Source: Tetzosporium hominis
GTDB lineage: Bacteria > Bacillota > Bacilli > Bacillales_A > Planococcaceae
DNA: 64,000 nt
Direction: 5' to 3'
NCBI RefSeq assembly: GCF_002265435.1
Contig: NZ_NOKQ01000196.1
Location: 62,001 to 126,000, forward strand
Part shown: positions 55,411 to 63,981 of the stretch, one piece after another
Layout of the letters: each line of letters opens with the position of its first letter
How positions within the stretch are numbered: the first letter of the stretch is position 1
The notes under the pieces: generated by a model
The model's input: the letters and a program-made list of their open reading frames with translations, nothing else
Databases searched by the model: none
Told to the model about the DNA's origin: nothing
Translations under genes and position numbers: made by a program

Positions 55411-56549
55411 CGTCCAGCCTCCACTTCACGTACTGCATGTTCTGCAGCTCGCGCTAGGATATGAGCTCCTTCTACTAAATATGAGCTAGTAAATGTCATC
55501 TGAGGATGATGTAAACCAGGTGTAACACCGCATCCTAATCCGAGCATCGTAGTTTTGAGGCCCGGCTTGTGGAAGCTGTAGTAATGAAAATCTTCTCCGC
55601 CCGGGGATACGATTTCATCGCCACAGTGCTCTTCTCCAACCACATCGATGATGGCTTGTTTAAGTAAACTTGCGGCATCTTGGTCTACTTGAGCTGCCAC
55701 AATGGCGGCTCCAACATGGGTATCGATTTTGACAGTGTATAGTTCTTCAACGGATTTAATGGCACGCTCTAAACCTTCCATCAGTTTGTCCATCGTGTCG
55801 TTTTGTTGCGCTCGGCAATCAAGTGAAAATGTAGCCGTACCTGGGATGATATTGACAGCCGTCCCACCCGCTTGAATTTGCGTCATTTTGATAGACCCGG
55901 ATTTACCAGGTTGAATCCAAATACGCTTGAGTGCATCGACTAGAGCCGTTGCCGCTTCAATCGCATTGATGCCTTCTTCTGGACGAGCCCCGTGTGCTTC
56001 AATTCCGGTAATCGTCCCTCGAATCATACGAGCTGCTCCGTGGTGAAGGGCAGGACTGTGCGTACCTTCTGGTAATTCAACGAGGGACCGGACATGAACT
56101 CCAAACAAATACTCAAGCGGATCAATTACTCCTGCATCAAGAAGCGCAAGCGCTCCATTCCCTTTCTCTTCTGCTGGTTGAAATAAAATCCGGACGGCTC
56201 CTGGCAGTTCTTGTTCTCGTTCCGCTAAAATTTTTGCAGCTCCAAGTGCCATCGTCATATGACCATCGTGACCACAGGAATGGTTCGCCTGGAACTCGCC
56301 GTTTACTTCTTGCCATAAAGCATCGATATCCGTTCGAATTCCAACTCGAGGCGTTCCATCACCTATATCTACGTACAAACCAGTCATTTTGGGAAAGCGT
56401 TGCGGTGCGAGTCCCATTGCTTCTAACTCTTGTATTAGGTAGTTTGTCGTTTCGATTTCAGACCAACTGACCTCTGGATTCGCATGCAAATAATCAAATT
56501 GACGTTCCATAGATGTTGAAAGGGATTCCTTCATTACAGTCAACTCCAT
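55407..56549 (-). CDS. M20-family amidohydrolase (N-acyl-L-amino acid deacylase)
   Basis: A 380-residue metallopeptidase. Di-metal ligands are seen in SCGHDGHMTMALGAAK, PAEEKGNGA, GVHVRS and near the C-terminus in SPGGEDFHYYSF; the lid domain includes EAHGARPEEGINAIEAA. The family hydrolyses N-acyl amino acids. In this operon it would release the L-amino acid after racemisation. The start at 56549 overlaps the RpiR gene by ten bases; ATG 56534 is an alternative. Confidence 0.88.
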   Translation of the reverse strand: MELTVMKESLSTSMERQFDYLHANPEVSWSEIETTNYLIQELEAMGLAPQRFPKMTGLYVDIGDGTPRVGIRTDIDALWQEVNGEFQANHSCGHDGHMTMALGAAKILAEREQELPGAVRILFQPAEEKGNGALALLDAGVIDPLEYLFGVHVRSLVELPEGTHSPALHHGAARMIRGTITGIEAHGARPEEGINAIEAATALVDALKRIWIQPGKSGSIKMTQIQAGGTAVNIIPGTATFSLDCRAQQNDTMDKLMEGLERAIKSVEELYTVKIDTHVGAAIVAAQVDQDAASLLKQAIIDVVGEEHCGDEIVSPGGEDFHYYSFHKPGLKTTMLGLGCGVTPGLHHPQMTFTSSYLVEGAHILARAAEHAVREVEAGR

Positions 56550-57403
56550 CTCTTTTGTAAGTACTGCAGATGCATCTGCTCATACTGTTCTCTTTGTTGT
56601 TTATAATACGGCATGTCTTGCTTCATCATGCCTGCTGCTAATGTGTTCAAGAAAGCGAGAATTCCTGGAATCAAGTCAATCGTCGACTGTTGTTGTCCGG
56701 TCAATGTAAAACAATAGTCAGCAAACCTTGTGGCAGGAGCGACTTTGGAATCGGTTATTGCCACTACGTTAGCTCCTAAAGATTTTAAGTGTTGCGTGAC
56801 TTCTAACGACTCTTGGTAATAACGGTGCAAAGATATCAGCACTACAACTGTCTCCGGTTCAACTTGTTGGTAAAGCTGAATCAGAGTAGTGGTATCTTTG
56901 GTTGCCACACGAACTTGCGGACGCAGCATCGACAGAGTAAAACCGAACCACTGTGCGGCTATATAGGAAGCTCCTTCACCAATTAAAATGATTTGCTTAG
57001 CTTTGTGAAGCTCTTCTGACGCTTGTTCAAAGAGTTTTTTATCTACTGATTGACCAAGCACTGAAATTTGTTGGCCGAACTCCCACATCATGTCTGCAGC
57101 TAAGTGATCTTTTTCAATATAGGGTTCTTTTGACGACATGTAAGCTCCGAGCGAACTAAGCGGACGATTGGTAACTAAAGAAGACATGATCGCATTTTGA
57201 AGCTCGGTGTACCCTGACATCCCAATGGCATAACAAAATCGAATGACTGTCGTCTCACTCGTCTCCGCGCGCTTCCCCACTTCTGTAGCGGAGTGCAACG
57301 AAATGTACTGCGGATCGTCTAGTACTAGTTTGGCGACACGTTGTTGCGACTTCGAGAGACCGGAAAATTTTTCTTCAATTTGGTGGACCCATTGATTCTC
57401 CAC
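56540..57403 (-). CDS. RpiR/MurR-family transcriptional regulator
   Basis: A 287-residue regulator. The N-terminal HTH_6 domain (about 1-77) shows SKSQQRVAKLVLDDPQYIS and TSETTVIRFCYAIGMSGYTEL. The C-terminal SIS domain (about 125-260) shows KQIILIGEGASYIAAQWF and VVVLISLHRYYQESLEVTQ, where phosphosugars or related ligands normally bind. It leads the D-amino-acid operon and overlaps the M20 gene. A palindrome just upstream is a good candidate for its own operator. Confidence 0.9.
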   Translation of the reverse strand: MENQWVHQIEEKFSGLSKSQQRVAKLVLDDPQYISLHSATEVGKRAETSETTVIRFCYAIGMSGYTELQNAIMSSLVTNRPLSSLGAYMSSKEPYIEKDHLAADMMWEFGQQISVLGQSVDKKLFEQASEELHKAKQIILIGEGASYIAAQWFGFTLSMLRPQVRVATKDTTTLIQLYQQVEPETVVVLISLHRYYQESLEVTQHLKSLGANVVAITDSKVAPATRFADYCFTLTGQQQSTIDLIPGILAFLNTLAAGMMKQDMPYYKQQREQYEQMHLQYLQKRWS

Positions 57404-57435
57404 GACGCGAAGCTCCTCCTTCTTTATTTCCCTTT

Positions 57436-57453
57436 ATGAAGTTTACACTTCAT
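57436..57453 (-). promoter_or_regulatory. Palindromic candidate operator of the RpiR-led operon
   Basis: A perfect inverted repeat, ATGAAGT-TTAC-ACTTCAT (18 bases), lies 33 bases before the rpiR-type start codon. Size and position suit autoregulation by an RpiR-family dimer; no other copy was noticed in the window. Confidence 0.55.
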
Positions 57454-57561
57454 TTTGTTGTTAGTACTGTAGCACAGTTTTGTTACAGCTGGCAAGATAG
57501 TTTTCTGAATATTGAGTGGATATATCTAATATAACGAACCAGAGACCTAGTTTATTTTATG

Positions 57562-57622
57562 TTCCCAGAGAATATTTCAATAAACAAGTTAACTTAAATA
57601 CGGAATGAATATTCCCTGGGAA
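57562..57622. repeat. Long inverted repeat between the RpiR and amylopullulanase genes
   Basis: TTCCCAGAGAATATT (57562-57576) and AATATTCCCTGGGAA (57608-57622) are complementary at 14 of 15 positions (the exception is a G-T pair) and 31 bases apart. It lies just beyond the amylopullulanase terminator and is not itself followed by a T-run, so it is not an ordinary terminator. Confidence 0.6.
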
Positions 57623-57624
57623 GC

Positions 57625-57654
57625 AAAAAACAGGACCAGCGGATGCTGGCCCTG
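57625..57654 (-). terminator. Terminator of the amylopullulanase gene
   Basis: On the minus strand CAGGGCCAGC pairs with GCTGGTCCTG (one G-T pair) around a four-base loop, followed by six T-residues. Confidence 0.9.
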
Positions 57655-57660
57655 CACAAA

Positions 57661-60600
57661 TCAGTTTTTCCCTTTTGCCTTCCCTTTGCCTTTCTTCTCC
57701 TCCACTTTCACCACAACTGCCGTCAATGGATCCAGTTTCAATGAAGACATCCCGAGAGTGAAGCCAGACGCTTTCTTCACCTTTTTCACTCCAGCTTCGT
57801 CACTATCCACTAACACGTCGCCTTTCGTTAAGTCCAAGTCTCCAAGTGACAAGGTTCGTGCTTTTGAATCCGCATTGACGAATACATAATACGTTCCCGT
57901 GCCGTCTGTCGACTTACTTTCGTAAGCGAGTACCAGATCCGTACCTTGCACTTCGGGGATATCAAGTAGTTGTACATTTTCGTTCACAAGTGCTTGCTCT
58001 CCCAGTCGGAATGCATCTGTAGAGCGGCGCAGTTTGATCAATCCTTCAGTAAACTCACGAGTTGTCGTGTTGATGTCGTATTTCTTTTTGTTCGTAGCTT
58101 TTTCCCAATCGAACATGTTGATAGCGTCCGAGGAATCGTAAGAATCATGGATGAAGTAGCCGAACGGCTTGCCTTCTGCATCTTCGAGTTCATGATATTT
58201 CTGTTCCGGAACCCCTTCTCCGAACCATTGTTTCGTTCGTCCGTATTCTTGACCGGCATGTAAGAACGCCGTTCCCTGGGAAGTCAGAATCATCGTATTT
58301 CCTAGTCGAATCCGTTTATGGATTTCCAAATTATTTTCAGGAATCGACGGGTCTTTCTTGATAGATTGGGCAATGACATCATAGAGCGTCATGTTGTCAT
58401 GTGCTTCGATGTACTGGACCATGTCACCTGGATCGTCTTGTGCCGTGTTAGATGGTTGTCCTTTAATGTTGTTGAAAATCGTATCAATCGAACGAGCACC
58501 ACCTGTCAAGAAGCGTGGTTCTCCTTCTGAGCCAAATCCAGATTTCAACTCGTTGCGAATCTCATCAGAGAACACTCCGACGTCATCCGTCTTATCCATC
58601 CAGTCTTGGTCTGCTCCCATACCTGCAAGCGACGGGTCTGCAACATGCCCTGCAAATGTCCGCCAGCCTTCTCCAATGAATAGAGCATTTGGATTGATTT
58701 CCGCTGCTGCGTCGTACGCATTTTGAATAGATGGATACGTTGCATCTCCCATCATATCGAAACGCATGCCATCAATCTTGTACTCGTCAAACCAGTACTT
58801 CACCGAGTCGACCATCAGCTTTTCAGCCATCGCATGGTTGGTCGCCAAGTTGTTTCCAAAGCCACCTAAGAAATTGCCATTTGCATCTTGGTAAAAATAA
58901 TAATCCGGCTGCGCGTCATTGAGCTGTGAAGTTTTCGCCATGTGCGTGTAGACGACATCTAACACGACACCCATCTCACGGTCATGGATCGCATCAATCA
59001 ATTGCTTCAATTCTTTTACTCGGAGTTCCGGGTCCATCGGGTCTTCAGAATAGGCACCATCTGGCGAGAAGTAGCCATGTGGATCGTAGCCCCAGTTGTA
59101 TTCGTTGCCGCCAGCTGAATACTCAAGCTCGCGCTCACCCATCTGCGTCTCATCTCCGTAATACCACGCCATTACAGGTAGCAACTGCACATGAGTCACT
59201 CCGAGGGATTTGATGTAATCTAGCTTATCGATGAAAGCTGTATAAGAGCCCCAGCGAGACTTTAAGTCCTTAGAAATCGAAGGATCTGAAGTGAAATCTC
59301 GAACGTGTGCCTCGTAAATGATGGCATCTTCGCGTTTTTCATAACCTTCGATGTCTGCATGGTCAAATCCTTTAGGATCCGTTCCAGACAAGTCGACGAT
59401 TGCTGCTTTTCCGACTGTGTCACCGTCTGCTCCAGGCTGACCTTCCGTATTAACTGTGAAGGCAGCTAAAGACTTCGCGTAAGGATCTAATACTTGCTTC
59501 GTTACCCCATCATGCGTCACGTCGTACTGATAGTAGTAACCGCGAAGATCTCTAAGTCCAAGTGTTTTAGCTGCTACTTCAATAGACCAGACACCGTCTT
59601 CACCCAGTGTGAGCGGCACTGAACCAATCTGATTGGCTGCATCTTTCTTGTCGTAGAAGTTCGCTACTACTTTAGAAGCTGTTGGTGCCCAGAATTTCAA
59701 TGTCACACCTTTGTTTTTATACGTCGCTCCTAAATCGTCTCCTTCGTAAGCATAAAGCGCATCAATTAAACGCCATCCCGCTTTCGCTGAAACGGTTCTA
59801 CCCGCATAGGTAATCGATAAGGGGAGTTTCTCTAAGTCGAAATCTGCTGTGACTTCAACCGTCTTCGCATCTACAATCGTGACCGTTTCAACAGCAACAG
59901 GTTGACCATCTGCATCGACGATTGCTAGTTCCGATTTCAGTTTCTCTGCTTCAAGCCCGTCCGTCATGGTGAATCCGAGACGAATTTTCGTTTCGGAAAC
60001 GACTTCTCCAGTGACTAGACCAGTTGCTACATCGCCATAAGGACTAATGTACACTGTGTCGTCACCTTGTTTGATCCACAGGCGGTTGTATTTATCGAGC
60101 AGATTGAAGGACTTATCTCCTCCGTCTTTTTCTTGCGAGACTTCATTGACAATCAGGAAACCGAGTTGTTTCGCGCCCTCTTTTAAAGAAACATCCACAT
60201 AGGCTCCGTACTGGTCGGTTCCAGTGAAGTTTGCTGCATCCGTCGGCCAATTAGCGGACGGGTTCGCCACGTCTCCCCAGTTCCACACGCCAAAGTTGTC
60301 GTAATCCCCTTGGTCACGTGTGTAATGGATACGTACCGTGTTATCTGGTAAATCAACCGGCTCGTACGTATACACCGTATCGTCGCCTTGTTTGATCCAA
60401 ATTTCATTTTGTTCAGAAGAGGTGATGGTAAAGCCTTTGTCGCCACCTTCTTTTCCTGCATCACCTTTAGTGACATCCATCACGAGGAACCCAATGTTTT
60501 TAGCTCCTTCTTTTAGTTCCACGTCAATATAAGCACCGTATGCATCTTGATTCGTGAACATCGTAGCACCCACCGGCCAATTAGCAGACGGATTTTTCAC

Positions 60601-63219
60601 ATCGTTCCACAACCAAGCACCGAAGTTGTCGTAGGTGGCATCTGTGCGGTTGTAGTGGATGCGAATGTGGTTATCTGGAACCGGCTCCACTGTAGGCGTG
60701 CCGCCTTTTGTGACCGCTGTAATAGTCCCTGATTCTAGTGTCAACAACACTGTTCCGCCGTCTTTCATAGCAGGAAGAGCAACTACTGCTTTACCATTCG
60801 AATCCGTCATATAACTCTCACCTGAATAGTGATCTGTAAGAGTTGTATTTGGCGTGTCTGTTGTTACAGTGACTACCGTCTCTTCAGTTGCTACGTTCAA
60901 ACCAACATACACTGTATCTTCTTTTGTGCTGTGTCCGTAAACTAGGAACTTGTCCGCGTCCCGGCCACCAAGTGTTTTCCGCTCGCCTTTTGCAAACGCT
61001 TTGGAGTGGTCTTGACGGAAATTCAGTACCTTTTGATAATGACTCAAGACGTCGTTTCCTTCGACTTGATCCCAAGCGATATCGTACCGGTTGTCATAGT
61101 ACGGGTAATTGTTCGCACCAGTCTGTCCTAGCTCTTCCCCGTAATAGATGACCGGTTGCCCTTTGACTGTTGCTTGTAGGGAGGCTGCGACTTTCAATTT
61201 ACCTTTGTCGCCACCAAGTGTGTGTAAGAACCCGTCTTCGTCATGGCTACCAAGGAACTGGCCAAGCGTTGCCGTATTCGAGAGCTTGTCATGGCGCGAT
61301 TGAATTGCATCATTCGCCGCCTTGATGTTGCCATCTACTAGGCTTCGAGCGGTCGATTTGAATTCAAAGTCGAGTAATGAGTCCATCATTCCTGTATCTA
61401 GGTATCCAAGCGTGTTGGTACTGCTTGCTCCCCACGCTTCTCCAATCAATTTGAAATCCGCTTTCTTTTCAGCTAGTGCTGCTTTGAAAGCTGTCCATGT
61501 AGCATCTTCTACATGCTTGACCGTGTCGACTCGGAAATAATCGATTGTATTGCCATTTGGTGTTGTCGCAAGGTCAATCCACTGGGTCTGCCAGTCAATG
61601 ATCTGCTGACGTACTTTAGGGTCTTCTGTCTTAAAGTCAGGAAGTCCTGCTAGTTCACCTACTACTTCGTCTGTTCCGACATTCATGCCTTGACGAAGCA
61701 AGTCGCTAAATGGAGCCCGTTCTTCGTCCGTCGGATAACCAGCTGGTGGATTCACGCGTTCTCCATCAACGTCTTTCAATCCATATCCTGCATGGTTCAC
61801 TACTACATCCACCATCAATTTCATGTCACGTGCATGAAGCTTATCAATCAGTTCATGCAGTTCTTCTATCGTGCCAAAATGAGGATTAAGCTTGGAGAAA
61901 TCACTTGCCCAGTAGCCGTGATAGCCAAAGTAAGGTTGTCCTTCTTCTCCAAATCGCACGTCGTATTTCACGTTATCTACAATTGGACTGATCCAAACCG
62001 TATTCACGCCGAGGTCCTCTAGATAATCTAATTTTTCAGTGATCCCTTTTAAATCTCCACCTTGATAGGTACCACGTTTTGTTGTGTCGTAGTTGAGTCC
62101 GTAAGGGTCGTTGTTAGTAGAATCGCCATCGAAGAAACGATCCGTCAGCATGAAATAAATTACGGATTCATCCCAATCGAAGTCGCCAGAGCCTGTTGAA
62201 ATGCGCTCCGTCACTTCTACTTGAGCCGTTCCTTGATAGCTATTTCCATAAGAATCTTTCACGGTGATCGGAAGTTCTTTGACACCTGATGAAACATCAT
62301 CTTTCACTGCGAGAGCAATTTTTGAAACGCTCGGGTCAACTTGTAACGATCCAGTTCCACCAAGTTGTGAATCGTCTATTACTATAGAAGAAACTGTTAC
62401 GCCTTCAGTTTGCCCTTCTACAGAAACCGTCAGAACTGCATTTTCGTTGGAATCAACCACTTTTGGCAAAACCGTTCCTGATACTTGCAGGTCCGCTTGT
62501 CTGAAGTCAATTGCAGAGACTCCGTTCACTGTGTTGTAAGGATCTGTCACTTCTGTAGTGACTCCATCAGTTGTTACTAAATAGGTATACGTTGTAACCC
62601 CGTTTGGAATCGACGGTACATTTGCTACAAAGCGTTCGTTTTCTACTTCGTAGGCCATATCGTACGTCTCACCCGCAAACTTTAGTTGCACGCGTTCAAT
62701 GGAATCCATAGCATCTTGCTCGAACAATGTCTTGTCACGATAGTAAAAAGTCGCTTCTCCTTGATTGATCACAGGAGCAGAACCATCTGGCACAATTCTA
62801 ATTTGTTCCACATCGCTTGTGACAAACGCTTTTGTGATTCGGTCATTTTTATTTACTGGAATGAACCGGTCACCAAATTCTTTTTTTGCTGTATCCCAGT
62901 CATAGGTGCTACGGAGTACAAAACCAAACTGGGTCGTTGTCTCACTTACTGCGATGTCCACGACCGCTTTGGTACCATCCTTAGTTGTGAAATCAATTTG
63001 ATCGTCTTTCACACCGGTATTCCAAGCCCAAATGTTCCAGTCTCCGAACTGACCGTCTTCACGAATATAAGTGAAGCGCACCTCCCGGTCAGTTTGTTGT
63101 GTGTTTGTGACTTCCGTTTGTGTTTCTGCGCTGACTGGTTGCACGAATGGCACCCAGATGCTAAAAAATAGTGCGATGACCGAAAGCCACGATAGCTTTT
63201 TAGATCCTTTCACTCTCAT
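57661..63219 (-). CDS. Bifunctional amylopullulanase (GH13 amylase + GH13 type I pullulanase)
   Basis: About 1,852 residues, secreted. ATG 63219 (after GAGGGG) is preferred because the longer frame runs into regulatory sites; ATG 63231 is possible. Order: signal peptide (~31); a first CBM41/PUD-like starch-binding domain (47-147); Ig-like modules; an alpha-amylase domain (345-760) with Asp565 (DYFRVD), Glu594 (GEAWG) and Asp660 (GSHDED); two further CBM41/PUD domains (851-955, 959-1060) close to each other in sequence; an Ig-like module; CBM48 (1168-1260); a pullulanase domain (1290-1760) with YNWGYDP, Asp1488 (GMRFD), Glu1517 (GEGW) and Asp1608 (EAHDN); and a Lys/Gly-rich tail (KGKGKAKGK). 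It should cut alpha-1,4 and alpha-1,6 bonds in starch, glycogen or pullulan. The basic tail may bind the wall. Confidence 0.93.
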   Translation of the reverse strand: MRVKGSKKLSWLSVIALFFSIWVPFVQPVSAETQTEVTNTQQTDREVRFTYIREDGQFGDWNIWAWNTGVKDDQIDFTTKDGTKAVVDIAVSETTTQFGFVLRSTYDWDTAKKEFGDRFIPVNKNDRITKAFVTSDVEQIRIVPDGSAPVINQGEATFYYRDKTLFEQDAMDSIERVQLKFAGETYDMAYEVENERFVANVPSIPNGVTTYTYLVTTDGVTTEVTDPYNTVNGVSAIDFRQADLQVSGTVLPKVVDSNENAVLTVSVEGQTEGVTVSSIVIDDSQLGGTGSLQVDPSVSKIALAVKDDVSSGVKELPITVKDSYGNSYQGTAQVEVTERISTGSGDFDWDESVIYFMLTDRFFDGDSTNNDPYGLNYDTTKRGTYQGGDLKGITEKLDYLEDLGVNTVWISPIVDNVKYDVRFGEEGQPYFGYHGYWASDFSKLNPHFGTIEELHELIDKLHARDMKLMVDVVVNHAGYGLKDVDGERVNPPAGYPTDEERAPFSDLLRQGMNVGTDEVVGELAGLPDFKTEDPKVRQQIIDWQTQWIDLATTPNGNTIDYFRVDTVKHVEDATWTAFKAALAEKKADFKLIGEAWGASSTNTLGYLDTGMMDSLLDFEFKSTARSLVDGNIKAANDAIQSRHDKLSNTATLGQFLGSHDEDGFLHTLGGDKGKLKVAASLQATVKGQPVIYYGEELGQTGANNYPYYDNRYDIAWDQVEGNDVLSHYQKVLNFRQDHSKAFAKGERKTLGGRDADKFLVYGHSTKEDTVYVGLNVATEETVVTVTTDTPNTTLTDHYSGESYMTDSNGKAVVALPAMKDGGTVLLTLESGTITAVTKGGTPTVEPVPDNHIRIHYNRTDATYDNFGAWLWNDVKNPSANWPVGATMFTNQDAYGAYIDVELKEGAKNIGFLVMDVTKGDAGKEGGDKGFTITSSEQNEIWIKQGDDTVYTYEPVDLPDNTVRIHYTRDQGDYDNFGVWNWGDVANPSANWPTDAANFTGTDQYGAYVDVSLKEGAKQLGFLIVNEVSQEKDGGDKSFNLLDKYNRLWIKQGDDTVYISPYGDVATGLVTGEVVSETKIRLGFTMTDGLEAEKLKSELAIVDADGQPVAVETVTIVDAKTVEVTADFDLEKLPLSITYAGRTVSAKAGWRLIDALYAYEGDDLGATYKNKGVTLKFWAPTASKVVANFYDKKDAANQIGSVPLTLGEDGVWSIEVAAKTLGLRDLRGYYYQYDVTHDGVTKQVLDPYAKSLAAFTVNTEGQPGADGDTVGKAAIVDLSGTDPKGFDHADIEGYEKREDAIIYEAHVRDFTSDPSISKDLKSRWGSYTAFIDKLDYIKSLGVTHVQLLPVMAWYYGDETQMGERELEYSAGGNEYNWGYDPHGYFSPDGAYSEDPMDPELRVKELKQLIDAIHDREMGVVLDVVYTHMAKTSQLNDAQPDYYFYQDANGNFLGGFGNNLATNHAMAEKLMVDSVKYWFDEYKIDGMRFDMMGDATYPSIQNAYDAAAEINPNALFIGEGWRTFAGHVADPSLAGMGADQDWMDKTDDVGVFSDEIRNELKSGFGSEGEPRFLTGGARSIDTIFNNIKGQPSNTAQDDPGDMVQYIEAHDNMTLYDVIAQSIKKDPSIPENNLEIHKRIRLGNTMILTSQGTAFLHAGQEYGRTKQWFGEGVPEQKYHELEDAEGKPFGYFIHDSYDSSDAINMFDWEKATNKKKYDINTTTREFTEGLIKLRRSTDAFRLGEQALVNENVQLLDIPEVQGTDLVLAYESKSTDGTGTYYVFVNADSKARTLSLGDLDLTKGDVLVDSDEAGVKKVKKASGFTLGMSSLKLDPLTAVVVKVEEKKGKGKAKGKN

Positions 63220-63233
63220 CCATCCCCTCATAT

Positions 63234-63247
63234 TGTAATCGCTTTCA
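63234..63247 (-). promoter_or_regulatory. Perfect cre site upstream of the amylopullulanase gene
   Basis: The minus strand reads TGAAAGCGATTACA, a full match to TGWAANCGNTNWCA, 15 bases before the start codon. CcpA binding here would give glucose repression. Confidence 0.75.
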
Positions 63248-63257
63248 ATATCAATTT

Positions 63258-63273
63258 GCGCAAACGCTTGCAC
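63258..63273 (-). promoter_or_regulatory. LacI-family operator (MalR-like) upstream of the amylopullulanase gene
   Basis: The plus strand reads TGCGCAAACGCTTGCACA around 63258-63275, with the palindromic core GCAAACGCTTGC (63260-63271) and central CG, typical of LacI/MalR-type maltose and starch regulators. It lies 11 bases beyond the cre site. Confidence 0.6.
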
Positions 63274-63356
63274 AAACCTCTACATAAAATGATACCGAAT
63301 TATCAAGGAGTCCACAATTGTTTTTAGAAAATTCCGACGTAAGAACTAAGCAATTT

Positions 63357-63387
63357 AAAAAGGCCGCGCACTAAGCGCAGCCTTTTT
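63357..63387. terminator. Terminator at the end of the VOC gene / relic region
   Basis: AAAAAGGC(C)GCGC pairs with GCGC(A)GCCTTTTT around a five-base loop, with A- and T-runs on either side. Confidence 0.82.
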
Positions 63388-63574
63388 ATCGTTTCAAGAA
63401 AAAACCGCCATTAAAATGAGTGGGTTCATACGAGATCAAAAATGCTTTAGGCACCTTCTCCAGAATAATGTGACGCAACTTATTCTCTTTATTTCGCTTG
63501 GCCAATACTTTCATCACCAAGCGTGGCCCTTGCTGCCCATCTGCATACCATGATGTCATGCCGTAACCTCTCAC
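63386..63574 (-). pseudogene. UPF0316 gene relic (C-terminal DUF2179 part only)
   Basis: The frame after the VOC stop encodes RGYGMTSWYADGQQGPR, LVMKVLAKRNKE and the ending KAFLISYEPTHFNGGFFLKR, which aligns with the last third of UPF0316/YebE proteins (compare [16 protein letters not shown] in the intact gene at 5971-6516). The membrane domain is missing; upstream there is VOC coding sequence. Translation from ATG 63559 (AGAGG seven bases upstream) would give a 57-residue peptide, so expression of a bare DUF2179 fragment cannot be excluded. Confidence 0.7.
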
Positions 63575-63576
63575 TA

Positions 63577-63981
63577 TTAAATACCGTTTGTATTCATCAG
63601 GACGATTCGCCAACCGTCAGGATCTTCAATCATCTTACCTCGTTCAGCCCAGTAAGGGTTCTCCGGCTCCACCACTGGATACCCCGTCCCTGTAAGACGA
63701 GTTACAACAACCTCTATTTGTTTCTCGTCTGGTATAAAGAACACCAAAAGATTGTCATGAGTCGGTTCCGGACACGGACTTCCCTCTACAAATTGGGTGA
63801 ACTCTAAATGATAGTCTTTGACGGGCAATCCAATCATCAGACCATCATACCCTTGATGATTTTCAAAATGTCCTACCACTTCAAGTCCAAGACCTTCCAT
63901 GTAAAACTCTTTTACTTTATCTAGTTGATCCGTTGGTCGTGCTATACGGACCTGGACCACTTGTAATTCATTATTCCACAT
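63577..63981 (-). CDS. VOC-superfamily (glyoxalase/dioxygenase fold) protein, YycE-like
   Basis: A 134-residue protein of two beta-alpha-beta-beta-beta modules. VRIARPTDQLDKVKEFYMEGLGLEVVGHF at the start, HLEFTQF in the middle and AERGKMIEDPDGWRIVLMN at the end are typical of this superfamily and resemble B. subtilis YycE. The His and Glu of HLEF and the Asp in EDPDGWRI occupy usual metal-ligand areas. Substrate unknown. The start at 63981 is close to the window edge, so its promoter is not seen. Confidence 0.82.
   Translation of the reverse strand: MWNNELQVVQVRIARPTDQLDKVKEFYMEGLGLEVVGHFENHQGYDGLMIGLPVKDYHLEFTQFVEGSPCPEPTHDNLLVFFIPDEKQIEVVVTRLTGTGYPVVEPENPYWAERGKMIEDPDGWRIVLMNTNGI

Noticed and set aside
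62686-63171. 161-codon open frame on the plus strand
   Set aside because: Antisense to the N-terminal part of the amylopullulanase; no domain and no ribosome binding site.
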